From NCBI GenBank assembly GCA_022402565.1, contig JAKRSC010000025.1, forward strand, positions 1 through 64,000: a DNA stretch of 64,000 bases, read 5' to 3'. This stretch comes from Hydrotalea sp. (GTDB taxonomy: Bacteria; Bacteroidota; Bacteroidia; Chitinophagales; Chitinophagaceae). How positions within the stretch are numbered: the first letter of the stretch is position 1; each line of letters starts with the position of its first letter. The position numbers and the translations under genes are program-made. The notes under the pieces are model-generated. The model was given only the letters and a program-made list of their open reading frames with translations, was not told the origin of the DNA and did no database searches. Of this stretch, positions 42,204-50,870 are shown piece by piece.

Positions 42204-43019
42204 TTAAAAATGAGCATGCCGAGCGTATAGTTTTACCGCTTTAACACCTGTTTTAGTAGAGTATTTGCTTCGAAGTAATTTATAACGTTGTAAAACTTCG
42301 TAAGACCTTTTATACAATGTACTGTCTTCAATACTTGGCTGGTATCCTTTAGGTACAGCATAAGTAAAATGACCATTTGTTCTTACATAAACGGGGATAT
42401 GAAAAAAATCTCTTGTAACGAATTTACCAGTACTATCTTGTTGTTTACCTGCTTCCACAAAAAAATCAACAGCGTGAGAAGGATAGCCAAATAGATATCC
42501 ATATGATCGCCATCTATTATATGACTTTTCATACTCCGTAACAGCAAGTACAGTAGCAGGATTTACTTGCTCATTAAAGCCCCATTTACTGAAAAATGTT
42601 TGCTGCTCAATCATTAATTCGTTCCATCGTTTTTTATTGAGCACATAAATTTCTGCATTTCTATTAGCACTATCCATTCTGGCAAAAGGATTGTAAACAA
42701 ATTGTATATTACCTACAGAAAAAAGTTGAGCAAAACGTTGATACAAATTGACTTCACTTTTAATTGGATCAGTTAAAGCTGAGTCAGGAATAAACCTAAC
42801 AAAATGTACACTACTCATTGGCTTTATAGGAGACATAATCGAATACAAGCCCTCTCTATCTAATGCTTTTAACAAAAATGTATCTGCTAGAGATCGTTCC
42901 TGAATTGATAAAGACTTATAAGATTTTACAATTGATCTATGAGGAGAATAACAAGCAGAAAAAAATCCAACTAGATAAAATAAAAATGAAAAACGCAAAA
43001 TATATTGAATGATACGCAT
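42204..43019 (-). CDS. lipoprotein of unknown function
   Basis: Putative lipoprotein of 271 aa: hydrophobic MRIIQYILRFSFLFYLVGFFSAC gives Cys23 as the probable lipid site. The mature part is a mixed helix/strand domain with many Tyr/Phe residues and paired motifs VHFVRFIPDSAL and RNAEIYVLNKKRWNELM; the C-terminus ends KLYARHAHF, with two His near the end. No family recognised. It lies two bases after the second permease and nine before the alkaline phosphatase, within the right operon. It could be the periplasmic binding or delivery part of the ABC system; this is inference. Confidence 0.7.
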   Translation of the reverse strand: MRIIQYILRFSFLFYLVGFFSACYSPHRSIVKSYKSLSIQERSLADTFLLKALDREGLYSIMSPIKPMSSVHFVRFIPDSALTDPIKSEVNLYQRFAQLFSVGNIQFVYNPFARMDSANRNAEIYVLNKKRWNELMIEQQTFFSKWGFNEQVNPATVLAVTEYEKSYNRWRSYGYLFGYPSHAVDFFVEAGKQQDSTGKFVTRDFFHIPVYVRTNGHFTYAVPKGYQPSIEDSTLYKRSYEVLQRYKLLRSKYSTKTGVKAVKLYARHAHF

Positions 43020-43021
43020 AC

Positions 43022-44329
43022 TTAAAGTTCTAGGTATTTTTTAAATTGAATGCTATCCACAACTACTTCATTCCACTCGTCGAAAATTAACCTTTTGTTT
43101 ATTGAATTTGATTTTGAACGAATTCTTCTTCTGATTTCAATTATCGCAGATAAGTCGCTATTTGATAAATGATTTAGTTTATTCTGAAACCACATTACAG
43201 GATTTATAAAAGCAAAGGACTCAAACGCTTGATTCTTCCGTTCTATTGACTGTAAGAAAACCTCAGAAGAGCTATCAATGTACATTTTATATAAAGTTCT
43301 ATATGCTGCTCCTTTCTTCATAGGATCAGAAATAGAATCTAGCAGACCAAATTTTGTTGTACTCAAATCTTTAAACTCAGCAAGTAATTTTACTTTTGCC
43401 GTATCATAAGAAGTTGCATAAATACTATCACGTTTTTCCTCAACTTCTTGCCATTCAGTCATTAAGCTAGCTGGATTCCGCATTTGAATCCATTGCTGTA
43501 CTGAGGCAGGAATAACCAATACCAGAAAAATCCAAATAGTTATCATTTGGATGGCTTGACTTACTTGACTTGAATTTCTTGAAAGAATGAGTGTATACAA
43601 ACCCAACCAACCCCATAAATAAATCATTGAAAAAAACAAGTATCCTATCCACTCCTTATTGAATAAAAAACTTTTCCCAATAAGAATTCTAGGCACAATT
43701 ACTACAACAATGAGCCATAAACTTAGAGTTATACCAATAACCAATACCCTTTTCAACCACCAAGAATTAGTTTTACCAGCCTGTATGTTTACAAGAAGTA
43801 ATAATCCTGCATCTTTTTCAAAAGATTGGATATTGTACATTAAAATAATTAGCAATAAGGGTAATAAAAAGAGCCATACAAATGAAAAATCAAAAAAGCC
43901 ACTAACTTGAAATTCAGCATTAGAAAGTTCAGGAATCAGATCTTGATCAAATGGAGTACTCCACACCGATACTTTCTTATATATGCCTATATCACTTACC
44001 TGACCAGGAGATAAAATCATTAAAGGATGATTTTCATAAATAACATAATGACTTCCATACCACATTGCCCAGAAAGGATTTTTTACATCAATCCAAGGTC
44101 TTTCCTCCGGACCTGACTTTCCATTTTTAAACCATCCCAAAACTTCTTGTTGAGACTCTCTAGCACTCTTTTGAACCAATAAAATTTGTTCTGCTCGATA
44201 CTTATAGATTAAATATCCCTGCCAAACACTGTACAAGGTTGCTCCAAAAAACAATAAAAGCGCAACTACCTTAAACCTATTTTTTGTTATATGTACAGAC
44301 TCATTCTTTAATGTTTGAAAAAGGGTCAT
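43022..44329 (-). CDS. ABC-2-type permease, DUF3526-like (second copy)
   Basis: Inner-membrane protein of 435 aa with a first helix about 20-38, a large periplasmic section, then a cluster of five helices starting about 150 and a second soluble section (about 290-435). The DUF3526 pattern appears as PASVQQWIQMRNPASLMTEWQ and FAFINPVMWFQNKLNHLSNSDL. The upstream gene encodes a paralogous permease, and the start MTLFQTLKNE at 44329 overlaps that gene's TGA stop (ATGA); the longer ORF upstream is rejected. Two permeases with one ATPase make a heterodimeric exporter or importer; the substrate is unknown. Confidence 0.82.
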   Translation of the reverse strand: MTLFQTLKNESVHITKNRFKVVALLLFFGATLYSVWQGYLIYKYRAEQILLVQKSARESQQEVLGWFKNGKSGPEERPWIDVKNPFWAMWYGSHYVIYENHPLMILSPGQVSDIGIYKKVSVWSTPFDQDLIPELSNAEFQVSGFFDFSFVWLFLLPLLLIILMYNIQSFEKDAGLLLLVNIQAGKTNSWWLKRVLVIGITLSLWLIVVVIVPRILIGKSFLFNKEWIGYLFFSMIYLWGWLGLYTLILSRNSSQVSQAIQMITIWIFLVLVIPASVQQWIQMRNPASLMTEWQEVEEKRDSIYATSYDTAKVKLLAEFKDLSTTKFGLLDSISDPMKKGAAYRTLYKMYIDSSSEVFLQSIERKNQAFESFAFINPVMWFQNKLNHLSNSDLSAIIEIRRRIRSKSNSINKRLIFDEWNEVVVDSIQFKKYLEL

Positions 44330-45738
44330 ATTAAATGTTTTTTTGAAATCAAACACATCAAAACTGTAATAGAAGCTGACCAAACAAGTAGAATCAGTAA
44401 ATCTACTTGCCAGTATCTTTTGTACTTACTTATTTCAACAGTAGAATATTTAAATGGATCTATATTCTTGAAGAATTCTTCGGTACTTTGCCAACTCCAA
44501 TCACCTGTTTTACTACCACCATAAGCATGCTCATCATTGAGCTTTTTAATGAAGCTTCTTCTGTATTCTTCTGCCTCTTTTTGAAAATGAATATGATGTA
44601 GCATATCCGTTCCAGCAAAGGACATGCTGGCAGATTTTAAGGCGTGCATTGGATTAAGTATTGAAGTCCACTGACTTAATCTCTTTTGTAATGAGAATGA
44701 TTCAAATACTCCACCTATATGTTTATCCCAAACCAAATTTCCATACTCTTCATCAGCTTGCATCACAATTCCATCTAAATTAATTGGTAATGCAGTGTCA
44801 GATGAAACTCCATACTTTGCCAATACGCTGTCCCTTAATTTATTGATTCTATCTTTAGAAGGGTTATGTCCATCAATACCTTTACTTCTATCATCCTTCA
44901 TTGCTTGTTTAAATTCAAACCTACTTGGTAAAGGATATTTTTCTGAAGCAATAGATGCAGTCCATTTTGGCAACAACACCATCCACAGCACCCATATTGC
45001 TAACATGGATGAAAGCGCACCAGTTGCATTTTTTAAGACAGTAGAAAGAACTATTGTTAATGAAACAATCAGCCAATAAAAAAGTATATAGCTGATGACA
45101 AATCCCACCAATCGAGCAATATCACTCGACTGACTAAACTCTAAGAAAATAAATTGTATAAGAACCGTTGATAGTAAAGCTATAATGGCTATTGAAAAAT
45201 ATGCTAACGCTTTTCCAACTAATATTTGCTTAATCCCAAGTCCTTGGGATAGCAATAACGTAATTCTTCCTTGTTCTTTTTCTTGATAAATTGATCTGAA
45301 TGACAAAAAAATTAAAAGCAATGGAACTACCCATTGTAAGAGTAAAGACGGCATTAAGCCACCAAATCTTGAGTATATAGCTTCTTGCGATCTAGCACTA
45401 TAAGCCATTTCATTTTGTACATGACCTTCTAACCTAAGTACTCTTCCAACCTGAGAAAGAATACCTTCATCTAAAGAAGACATTAAACCGGGTGAATAAT
45501 AAGCGTATGTTCCTTCATGTGCAGCACTATGCGGATTCATTGGCCCAATCGACTCCCATTCACTTCTTGCATAGTTACTAGCCGAGTGGGTTTGAATAGT
45601 AAGTTGATCTTGCTTTTTTACCCCCATCCATGCTGTTAATGCTAAAACAAATGCTAATAGCAAAAATGAACCGATCAGAACCTTATTTCTATATAAGCCC
45701 AACCATTCATTGTAAAAAATCTGTAATAGAGCTTTCAT
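44326..45738 (-). CDS. ABC-2-type permease, DUF3526-like (first copy)
   Basis: Inner-membrane protein of 470 aa. One N-terminal helix (about 19-37), a periplasmic part, then a block of helices from about 135 to 265 (LLLQWVVPLLLIFLSF, ALAYFSIAIIALLSTVLIQF, VGFVISYILFYWLIVSLTIVL), a long soluble part including SILNPMHALKSASMSFAGTD, and a final helix near the C-terminus. The QEKEQGRITLLLSQGL segment is the coupling region of ABC-2 permeases. It lies four bases after the ATPase gene and overlaps the second permease. Resembles DUF3526 transporters found in Bacteroidota beside metal or siderophore genes. Confidence 0.85.
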   Translation of the reverse strand: MKALLQIFYNEWLGLYRNKVLIGSFLLLAFVLALTAWMGVKKQDQLTIQTHSASNYARSEWESIGPMNPHSAAHEGTYAYYSPGLMSSLDEGILSQVGRVLRLEGHVQNEMAYSARSQEAIYSRFGGLMPSLLLQWVVPLLLIFLSFRSIYQEKEQGRITLLLSQGLGIKQILVGKALAYFSIAIIALLSTVLIQFIFLEFSQSSDIARLVGFVISYILFYWLIVSLTIVLSTVLKNATGALSSMLAIWVLWMVLLPKWTASIASEKYPLPSRFEFKQAMKDDRSKGIDGHNPSKDRINKLRDSVLAKYGVSSDTALPINLDGIVMQADEEYGNLVWDKHIGGVFESFSLQKRLSQWTSILNPMHALKSASMSFAGTDMLHHIHFQKEAEEYRRSFIKKLNDEHAYGGSKTGDWSWQSTEEFFKNIDPFKYSTVEISKYKRYWQVDLLILLVWSASITVLMCLISKKHLI

Positions 45739-45742
45739 AGAA

Positions 45743-46447
45743 TTACATTTTCATATATTCTAGATAAATAGATTCAATATCAGATGCAGAAACATCTGCA
45801 GAATGTAATTCCTTCAATATTTTACCCCGATGTAAAATTCCAATTTTATCTGCTGTTTCTCGTATTCTAAAAATATCATGAGATGCCATTAGAATACTTT
45901 TACCATTTGCTGCCAATTCCCTTAACAATTGAGTTAATTCATTACTGGCCAAAGGATCTAATCCACTGGATGGTTCATCTAATAAGAAAATCTGGGCCGA
46001 CTTAGCTAAGGCAATAGCTATCCCAATTTTTTGGCGCATACCTTTTGAATAGGTTGATGTCAAGCGAAAATGAGCGTTAGCAGCTAACCCACACTTTATT
46101 AATAGATTCTCAGCTTCATTTTTTGTAACATGTATATTAGCAAGCCTAGAGAAATATTGCAAGTTCTCAATCCCGTTTAAATAAGGATACAAGCTCACAT
46201 TTTCAGGTATATATGCAACATCCTTAGTAAGTGAACGATCTTTTCCTGGGGTTTTTCCTAGAAGTGATACTGTTCCTTCATCTGGACTTTGAAAGCCAAG
46301 CAAAATTTGAATAGTAGTGGTTTTACCAGCTCCATTTTGTCCTAGAAGTCCATAAATTTCCCCAGGCTGAACAGCAAGATCAACACCTTGCAAAGCAGGA
46401 TGAGATGCATATCTTTTCTTCAATCCTTTAATAGAAATAGCGCTCAT
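45743..46447 (-). CDS. ABC transporter ATPase (right operon)
   Basis: ATP-binding subunit of 234 aa, similar to CcmA/NosF-type ATPases: Walker A GQNGAGKTT (about 36-44), Q loop VAYIPENVSLY, signature YSKGMRQK, Walker B IFLLDEPSSGLD, switch MASHD. It pairs with the two DUF3526-like permeases following. First gene of a five-gene operon ending with the alkaline phosphatase. The ATG lies only seven bases from the right operator (46454-46468), so a bound repressor would cover the promoter/start region. Confidence 0.92.
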   Translation of the reverse strand: MSAISIKGLKKRYASHPALQGVDLAVQPGEIYGLLGQNGAGKTTTIQILLGFQSPDEGTVSLLGKTPGKDRSLTKDVAYIPENVSLYPYLNGIENLQYFSRLANIHVTKNEAENLLIKCGLAANAHFRLTSTYSKGMRQKIGIAIALAKSAQIFLLDEPSSGLDPLASNELTQLLRELAANGKSILMASHDIFRIRETADKIGILHRGKILKELHSADVSASDIESIYLEYMKM

Positions 46448-46449
46448 AT

Positions 46450-46472
46450 AAATTGCAATTATGTTGCAATTT
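46450..46472 (-). promoter_or_regulatory. operator upstream of the right ABC operon
   Basis: The inverted repeat has arms AAATTGCAA and TTGCAATTT around TTATG; the core TGCAATTATGTTGCA (46454-46468) has the same TGCAA-N5-TTGCA form as the palindrome at 38479-38493. It sits immediately before the ATPase start codon, consistent with a repressor site. Confidence 0.65.
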
Positions 46473-46490
46473 ATGTAAAACCGGTCACAT

Positions 46491-47315
46491 TTATAAGTTC
46501 ATTCCTGGATACTGACTAGCAACTCTAAATGAAGTTGAATGATTGGACTTTAAATTGACCAACACTTTTCGCAACGAATCCAAGTCCTCTGGACGCTTAA
46601 ACATCCTGTCGTGCATTAACCAAACAATATGACGCTTAGTAACTGTTCCCTTTTGTCTGAGCTTCTCTAATTGTGTTAACATTTTTTCTGCGCTTTGCAC
46701 TGGTCGGGCATCTTTGCGACTAAAATGCCACTCAACATCCCATCCAAATACGTGGTATCCCAAACTGTCTAATGCAATAGCCACATTTTTAGTAGATGCT
46801 GGGCCACGGAATTTACCTCTAGTCATCCAACTATTGTTTCCAGGAAATCGAATAATTTTTGTTTGAATTGCTAGGGCTTCTTGAGCCTTTAAAAAATCAG
46901 CAACCGCAGCATCTGGTTGAGAATAGAATTTTTTGAAGTTATTATAAAAAGCATGCGTATAACTATGATTTGCCAACTCCATTGCTTTGTCAGCTTTTAG
47001 TCTTGCTAAATAATCCTTTTGATAGGGATCGGCCAAATGAGCCCCAACCAAGAAAAAGGTGGCTGGAATACCTAATTCTTGACAAAGCTCTAGCACTTCC
47101 TTTGTACCCTTTTGGGGACCATCATCAAATGTAACATAGACATAAGTTAGAAAAGTATCTTCTACTTTTGTTTCAATATCAGAAACTTTGATAACCGAAC
47201 TGTCAACAGAATCCAGTTCATTATTTACCAATTTTGTATCAGTTGATCCAGTCGACTGGCAGCCCCAAACTGCCAATAACCAAACAAATACCCATTTAAT
47301 ATATTCTAACTTCAT
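46491..47315 (-). CDS. polysaccharide deacetylase lipoprotein
   Basis: Exported NodB-domain protein of 274 aa. The start MKLEYIKWVFVWLLAVWGC gives Cys19 as a likely lipid attachment site, so the ATG at 47315 is preferred to one seven codons upstream. The NodB fold shows YVTFDDGPQKGT (catalytic Asp pair), ELANHSYTH (zinc His-x-x-x-His) and IRFPGNN (arginine substrate site). The family removes N- or O-acetyl groups from peptidoglycan or polysaccharides using zinc. It is upstream of the right ABC operon but separated from it by the operator/promoter region. Confidence 0.88.
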   Translation of the reverse strand: MKLEYIKWVFVWLLAVWGCQSTGSTDTKLVNNELDSVDSSVIKVSDIETKVEDTFLTYVYVTFDDGPQKGTKEVLELCQELGIPATFFLVGAHLADPYQKDYLARLKADKAMELANHSYTHAFYNNFKKFYSQPDAAVADFLKAQEALAIQTKIIRFPGNNSWMTRGKFRGPASTKNVAIALDSLGYHVFGWDVEWHFSRKDARPVQSAEKMLTQLEKLRQKGTVTKRHIVWLMHDRMFKRPEDLDSLRKVLVNLKSNHSTSFRVASQYPGMNL

Positions 47316-47414
47316 CTTTAGCGAATGTAATAGCAAGATGTGAAAAATGGTAAAATTCCACAGTTTTCCCTTTCGAACAGAGAAAAATCATCGATTTCCG
47401 CCAACAAGTTGACC

Positions 47415-47422
47415 TACATTTG
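47415..47422 (+). promoter_or_regulatory. -7 promoter box of korA
   Basis: TACATTTG fits TAnnTTTG and lies 26 bases before the ATG at 47449. The -33 element is not clear. Confidence 0.45.
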
Positions 47423-47448
47423 CATTTTAAGCTAAATAAGCTTTTTAT

Positions 47449-49290
47449 ATGGCCCTTCAAGAACAAGTTGTACAAGACGTAGTCATCAAATTTGCAGGTG
47501 ACAGTGGTGATGGAATGCAATTAACTGGAAGTCAGTTTACCAATAATACTGCTCTATTAGGTATTGATTTGGCAACTTTCCCGGACTTTCCCGCGGAAAT
47601 TCGTGCCCCTCAAGGTACGCTTCCAGGAGTGAGTGGATTTCAATTACGATTTTCTAGCGATAGAGTGTTTACCCCAGGCGATTTATGTGATGTGTTGGTA
47701 GCTATGAATGCCGCTGCTTTGAAAGTAAACCTGAAAAGCTTGAAAAAAGGCGGAAAAATTATTGCTAATGTAGATGGCTTCGATTCTAAAAACCTTCGAT
47801 TAGCCAATTATGCAGATGGAATAAATCCTTTGGAAGATGGGTCTTTGGATGGATATGAATTGGTGAAAATGGATGTTACAAAAATGACCCGTGAAGCATT
47901 AAAGGAGTATACACTGAGCACCAAAGAGAAGGATCGTGCAAAAAATATGTTTGTACTAGGATTCTTATATTGGATGTACAACAGATCACTTGAAAATACC
48001 ATTGATTTCTTAACTGAGAAATTCGGAAAAAAGAAAGACATATTAGAAAGTAACATTAAGGTTTTACAAGCAGGTTATCATTATGGTGATACTACAGAAA
48101 CTTTTTCAGCTAGATATAAAGTTGAAAAAGCAAAACTTCCTCCTGGCACTTACCGAAGTATTATGGGCAACCAGGCCCTTGCACTTGGATTAGTTGCTGC
48201 CAGTGAAAAAAGTGGCTTGCCTTTGTTTCTTGGATCATACCCTATTACTCCAGCATCAGACGTTTTACATGAATTAAGTAAGTATAAAAACTTTGGTGTG
48301 AAAACTTTTCAGGCTGAAGATGAAATTGCTGGAATTACCTCTGCAATTGGAGCAAGCTATGGCGGACAAATTGGTGTTACCACTACATCTGGTCCAGGTA
48401 TGGCTTTAAAAACAGAAGCCATGGGATTGGCTGTAATGTTAGAAATACCATTGCTCATTTGTAATATTCAACGTGGTGGCCCTTCAACAGGTTTACCTAC
48501 AAAGACAGAGCAAAGTGATCTTTTACAGGCATATTATGGTAGAAATGGGGAGTGTCCAATGCCTGTTATTTCAGCATCTACTCCAAGCGATTGTTTTGAT
48601 GCTGTTTTTGAAGCAGTTCGAATTGCAATAGAGCACATGACACCAGTGATTTTTTTGAGTGACGGATATATTGCGAATGGAGCTGAACCTTGGAAGTTTC
48701 CACAGGCTAATGACCTACCAACTATTCAAGTTGCATTTCAACAACCTATTGAAGATGGTTCAACTTTCAAGCCTTATGCCAGAGATGAGAGATTAGTTCG
48801 TCCATGGGCCATTCCTGGTACTGCAGGTGTAGAACACAGAATAGGAGGTTTGGAAAAACAAGATATTACTGGTAATGTTAGCTATGACCCAGATAACCAT
48901 CAGCACATGGTGAAAACCAGACAAGCTAAAGTGGATATGATTGCAAATTCTATTCCGCTCCAAACATTGGATAGTGGTCCTGAGTCGGGCAAAATTTTAG
49001 TATTAGGTTGGGGAAGTACATACGGAGTTATTAAAAGTACTTGCGCCGAGCTGCAAGCCGAAGGTCATGCTGTAAGCCATGCTCACTTACGCTACATGCG
49101 ACCATTCCCAAGAAACTTAGGTGAATTGTTGAAAAAGTTTGAAACTGTTTTAATTCCTGAGATTAATAATGGTCAACTTATTAAAATTATTCGTGATGAA
49201 TTTTTAGTGGATGCAAAAGGATATAATAAAATTATGGGTATACCCATTACAAAAACAGAATTGCTGTCAGCAATTAAAAGCTATTTATAA
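47449..49290 (+). CDS. korA: 2-oxoacid:acceptor oxidoreductase, alpha subunit (gamma-alpha fusion)
   Basis: Subunit of an oxygen-sensitive 2-oxoacid:ferredoxin oxidoreductase (2-oxoglutarate type), 613 aa. The N-terminal third (about 10-190) is the gamma domain, with KFAGDSGDGMQLTGSQF and FPDFPAEIRAPQG. The alpha (PFOR I) domain follows from about 215 (GNQALALGLVAASEKSGLPLFLGSYPITPASD, TTSGPGMALKTEAMGLAVM), then the C-terminal domain (GSTYGVIKSTCAELQAEG, HLRYMRPFPRNL). The usual partner korB, carrying TPP and Fe-S binding sites, is not next to it; the next gene is on the other strand and a terminator lies between. Confidence 0.9.
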   Translation: MALQEQVVQDVVIKFAGDSGDGMQLTGSQFTNNTALLGIDLATFPDFPAEIRAPQGTLPGVSGFQLRFSSDRVFTPGDLCDVLVAMNAAALKVNLKSLKKGGKIIANVDGFDSKNLRLANYADGINPLEDGSLDGYELVKMDVTKMTREALKEYTLSTKEKDRAKNMFVLGFLYWMYNRSLENTIDFLTEKFGKKKDILESNIKVLQAGYHYGDTTETFSARYKVEKAKLPPGTYRSIMGNQALALGLVAASEKSGLPLFLGSYPITPASDVLHELSKYKNFGVKTFQAEDEIAGITSAIGASYGGQIGVTTTSGPGMALKTEAMGLAVMLEIPLLICNIQRGGPSTGLPTKTEQSDLLQAYYGRNGECPMPVISASTPSDCFDAVFEAVRIAIEHMTPVIFLSDGYIANGAEPWKFPQANDLPTIQVAFQQPIEDGSTFKPYARDERLVRPWAIPGTAGVEHRIGGLEKQDITGNVSYDPDNHQHMVKTRQAKVDMIANSIPLQTLDSGPESGKILVLGWGSTYGVIKSTCAELQAEGHAVSHAHLRYMRPFPRNLGELLKKFETVLIPEINNGQLIKIIRDEFLVDAKGYNKIMGIPITKTELLSAIKSYL

Positions 49291-49309
49291 CCTTTAGAAG
49301 ATTTATTTG

Positions 49310-49339
49310 GGGATGAGCTTCAACTCATCCCTTTTTTTT
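49310..49339 (+). terminator. terminator after korA
   Basis: GGGATGAG (49310-49317) pairs with CTCATCCC (49324-49331), followed by eight T. The stem covers the last codons of the converging flippase gene (stop at 49325), so the two share sequence. Confidence 0.92.
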
Positions 49340-50815
49340 GAGCAAATGCATCAACTCTTTCCGCTCTATCTTGCTTATAAAAAATACCCACGCACCAATA
49401 AGTATCCACCCAAATAAAAGTTGAAGTGGAAGCGCAATTTCAAAATTGGTAGTAACTAAAAAGATGATGTACAAGACAGCAATAATAACCATATAGGCTA
49501 CTAATTTTTTCCATGCATAAGGAACAGGATAATTTCTTTGCCCTAATACATAGCTTGCAATCATCATAACTAAGTAACAAACAAAGGTAGCCCATGCACT
49601 TCCTGTGTATCCAAAAGTAGGTATCCACCAAATATTCAATGCAATAGTTATAATGGCTCCTGCAATGGTTATCCAAGCACCCATCATGGTTTGATCGGTA
49701 AGCTTGTACCAAATACTTAAATTATAGTAGATACCTAAGAATACGCTGCCCATTGCTAGAATAGGTACAATACCAATGCCTTCAGCATAATCCGATGCAT
49801 TGGCACCATATGCTAAATATTGAATGAGCGGTAAGTTTGTAACAATTATTAACCACATGGTACAAACAATAATAACAAAAAACTTCATGACCCTTGCGTA
49901 GGTTTTTTTTGCATCATCATGTTTTGACTGCTGAAAGAAGAATGGCTCAGCAGCCATTTTAAATACCTGAATAAAAATAGTAATGAGAACAGCAACTTTA
50001 TAATTTGCTCCAAATACACCTAATTGATACTGTGCTTCGGCAGGCGGGAGATCAATAACATTGGTATAGACCAAGCGACTCAACATTTCATTGATCATAC
50101 CACCTAGTCCAACAATAACAAGTGGATAAGAATAGTTAATCACCCTCTTCCATAATTGAAAATCAACATCAAAACGATAAGTACGCCACTCTTTGAATAA
50201 TAGAAGAAATGTGAAACAACTCGCAACAACATTTGCAATAACATAATACCCAATACCTATTTCTGGATTATACAGAATAAGCCAAATACTTTCTGGATCC
50301 TGAGCATAAATTGATGGACAAATACCCAAGTAATAAAATACCAGCAATACAGTAGACAATACATTTACCACTTTAATGAAAGCGTATCTACGTGGCCTAT
50401 TTTCTTGTCGCAGTTTAGCAAAAGGTAAAGCCGCCAAAGTATCGAACACTAAAATTGCAATTGCCCAATAAATAAATTCAGTAGGCAGTAGAAATTGTAT
50501 GGCAAGCCATTCAGATAGTATTGCAATAAGAATTGAGAGTAGTATTGTGCTGATAAGCAATGAACTCATCAAAGTGTTGAACACATGCTTATGCGTAAAG
50601 TCTTTTACAAAACGAAAATAACTGGTCTCCATGCCATAGGTATACAAAACAGTTAGAAAAGGAATAACCGCATACAGTTGCGTAACAGGGGCTGTATCTA
50701 ATGGCTTGTATAAATGGAACAATGCTATACTTAATGCATAGCTCAAAAATCGACTTGCAATGGTTGGAACACCATACCATAATGTTTGTCCTGCTAATTT
50801 TCGAATTCCTCCCAA
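49325..50815 (-). CDS. polysaccharide/lipid-linked oligosaccharide flippase
   Basis: Polytopic inner-membrane protein of about 496 aa with 12-14 helices, of the MATE/MOP-type polysaccharide exporter superfamily (Wzx/MurJ-like). It begins GGIRKLAGQTLWYGVPTIASRFLSY, the usual opening of Bacteroidota members, and has FRFVKDFTHKHVFNTLMSSLL and a conserved FIQVFKMAAEPFFFQQSKHDDA segment. No ATG suits; TTG at 50815 is chosen because it follows a TATATTTG -7 box (minus, about 50841-50834) by 18 bases, whereas an upstream TTG at 50866 would lie before the promoter. The substrate (cell-wall or O-antigen precursor) is not determined. Confidence 0.85.
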   Translation of the reverse strand: MGGIRKLAGQTLWYGVPTIASRFLSYALSIALFHLYKPLDTAPVTQLYAVIPFLTVLYTYGMETSYFRFVKDFTHKHVFNTLMSSLLISTILLSILIAILSEWLAIQFLLPTEFIYWAIAILVFDTLAALPFAKLRQENRPRRYAFIKVVNVLSTVLLVFYYLGICPSIYAQDPESIWLILYNPEIGIGYYVIANVVASCFTFLLLFKEWRTYRFDVDFQLWKRVINYSYPLVIVGLGGMINEMLSRLVYTNVIDLPPAEAQYQLGVFGANYKVAVLITIFIQVFKMAAEPFFFQQSKHDDAKKTYARVMKFFVIIVCTMWLIIVTNLPLIQYLAYGANASDYAEGIGIVPILAMGSVFLGIYYNLSIWYKLTDQTMMGAWITIAGAIITIALNIWWIPTFGYTGSAWATFVCYLVMMIASYVLGQRNYPVPYAWKKLVAYMVIIAVLYIIFLVTTNFEIALPLQLLFGWILIGAWVFFISKIERKELMHLLKKKG

Positions 50816-50870
50816 TACTTTCGGTTTATTGCACAAATATATCTTGTATTTGTGGGAGACACACAATCAT

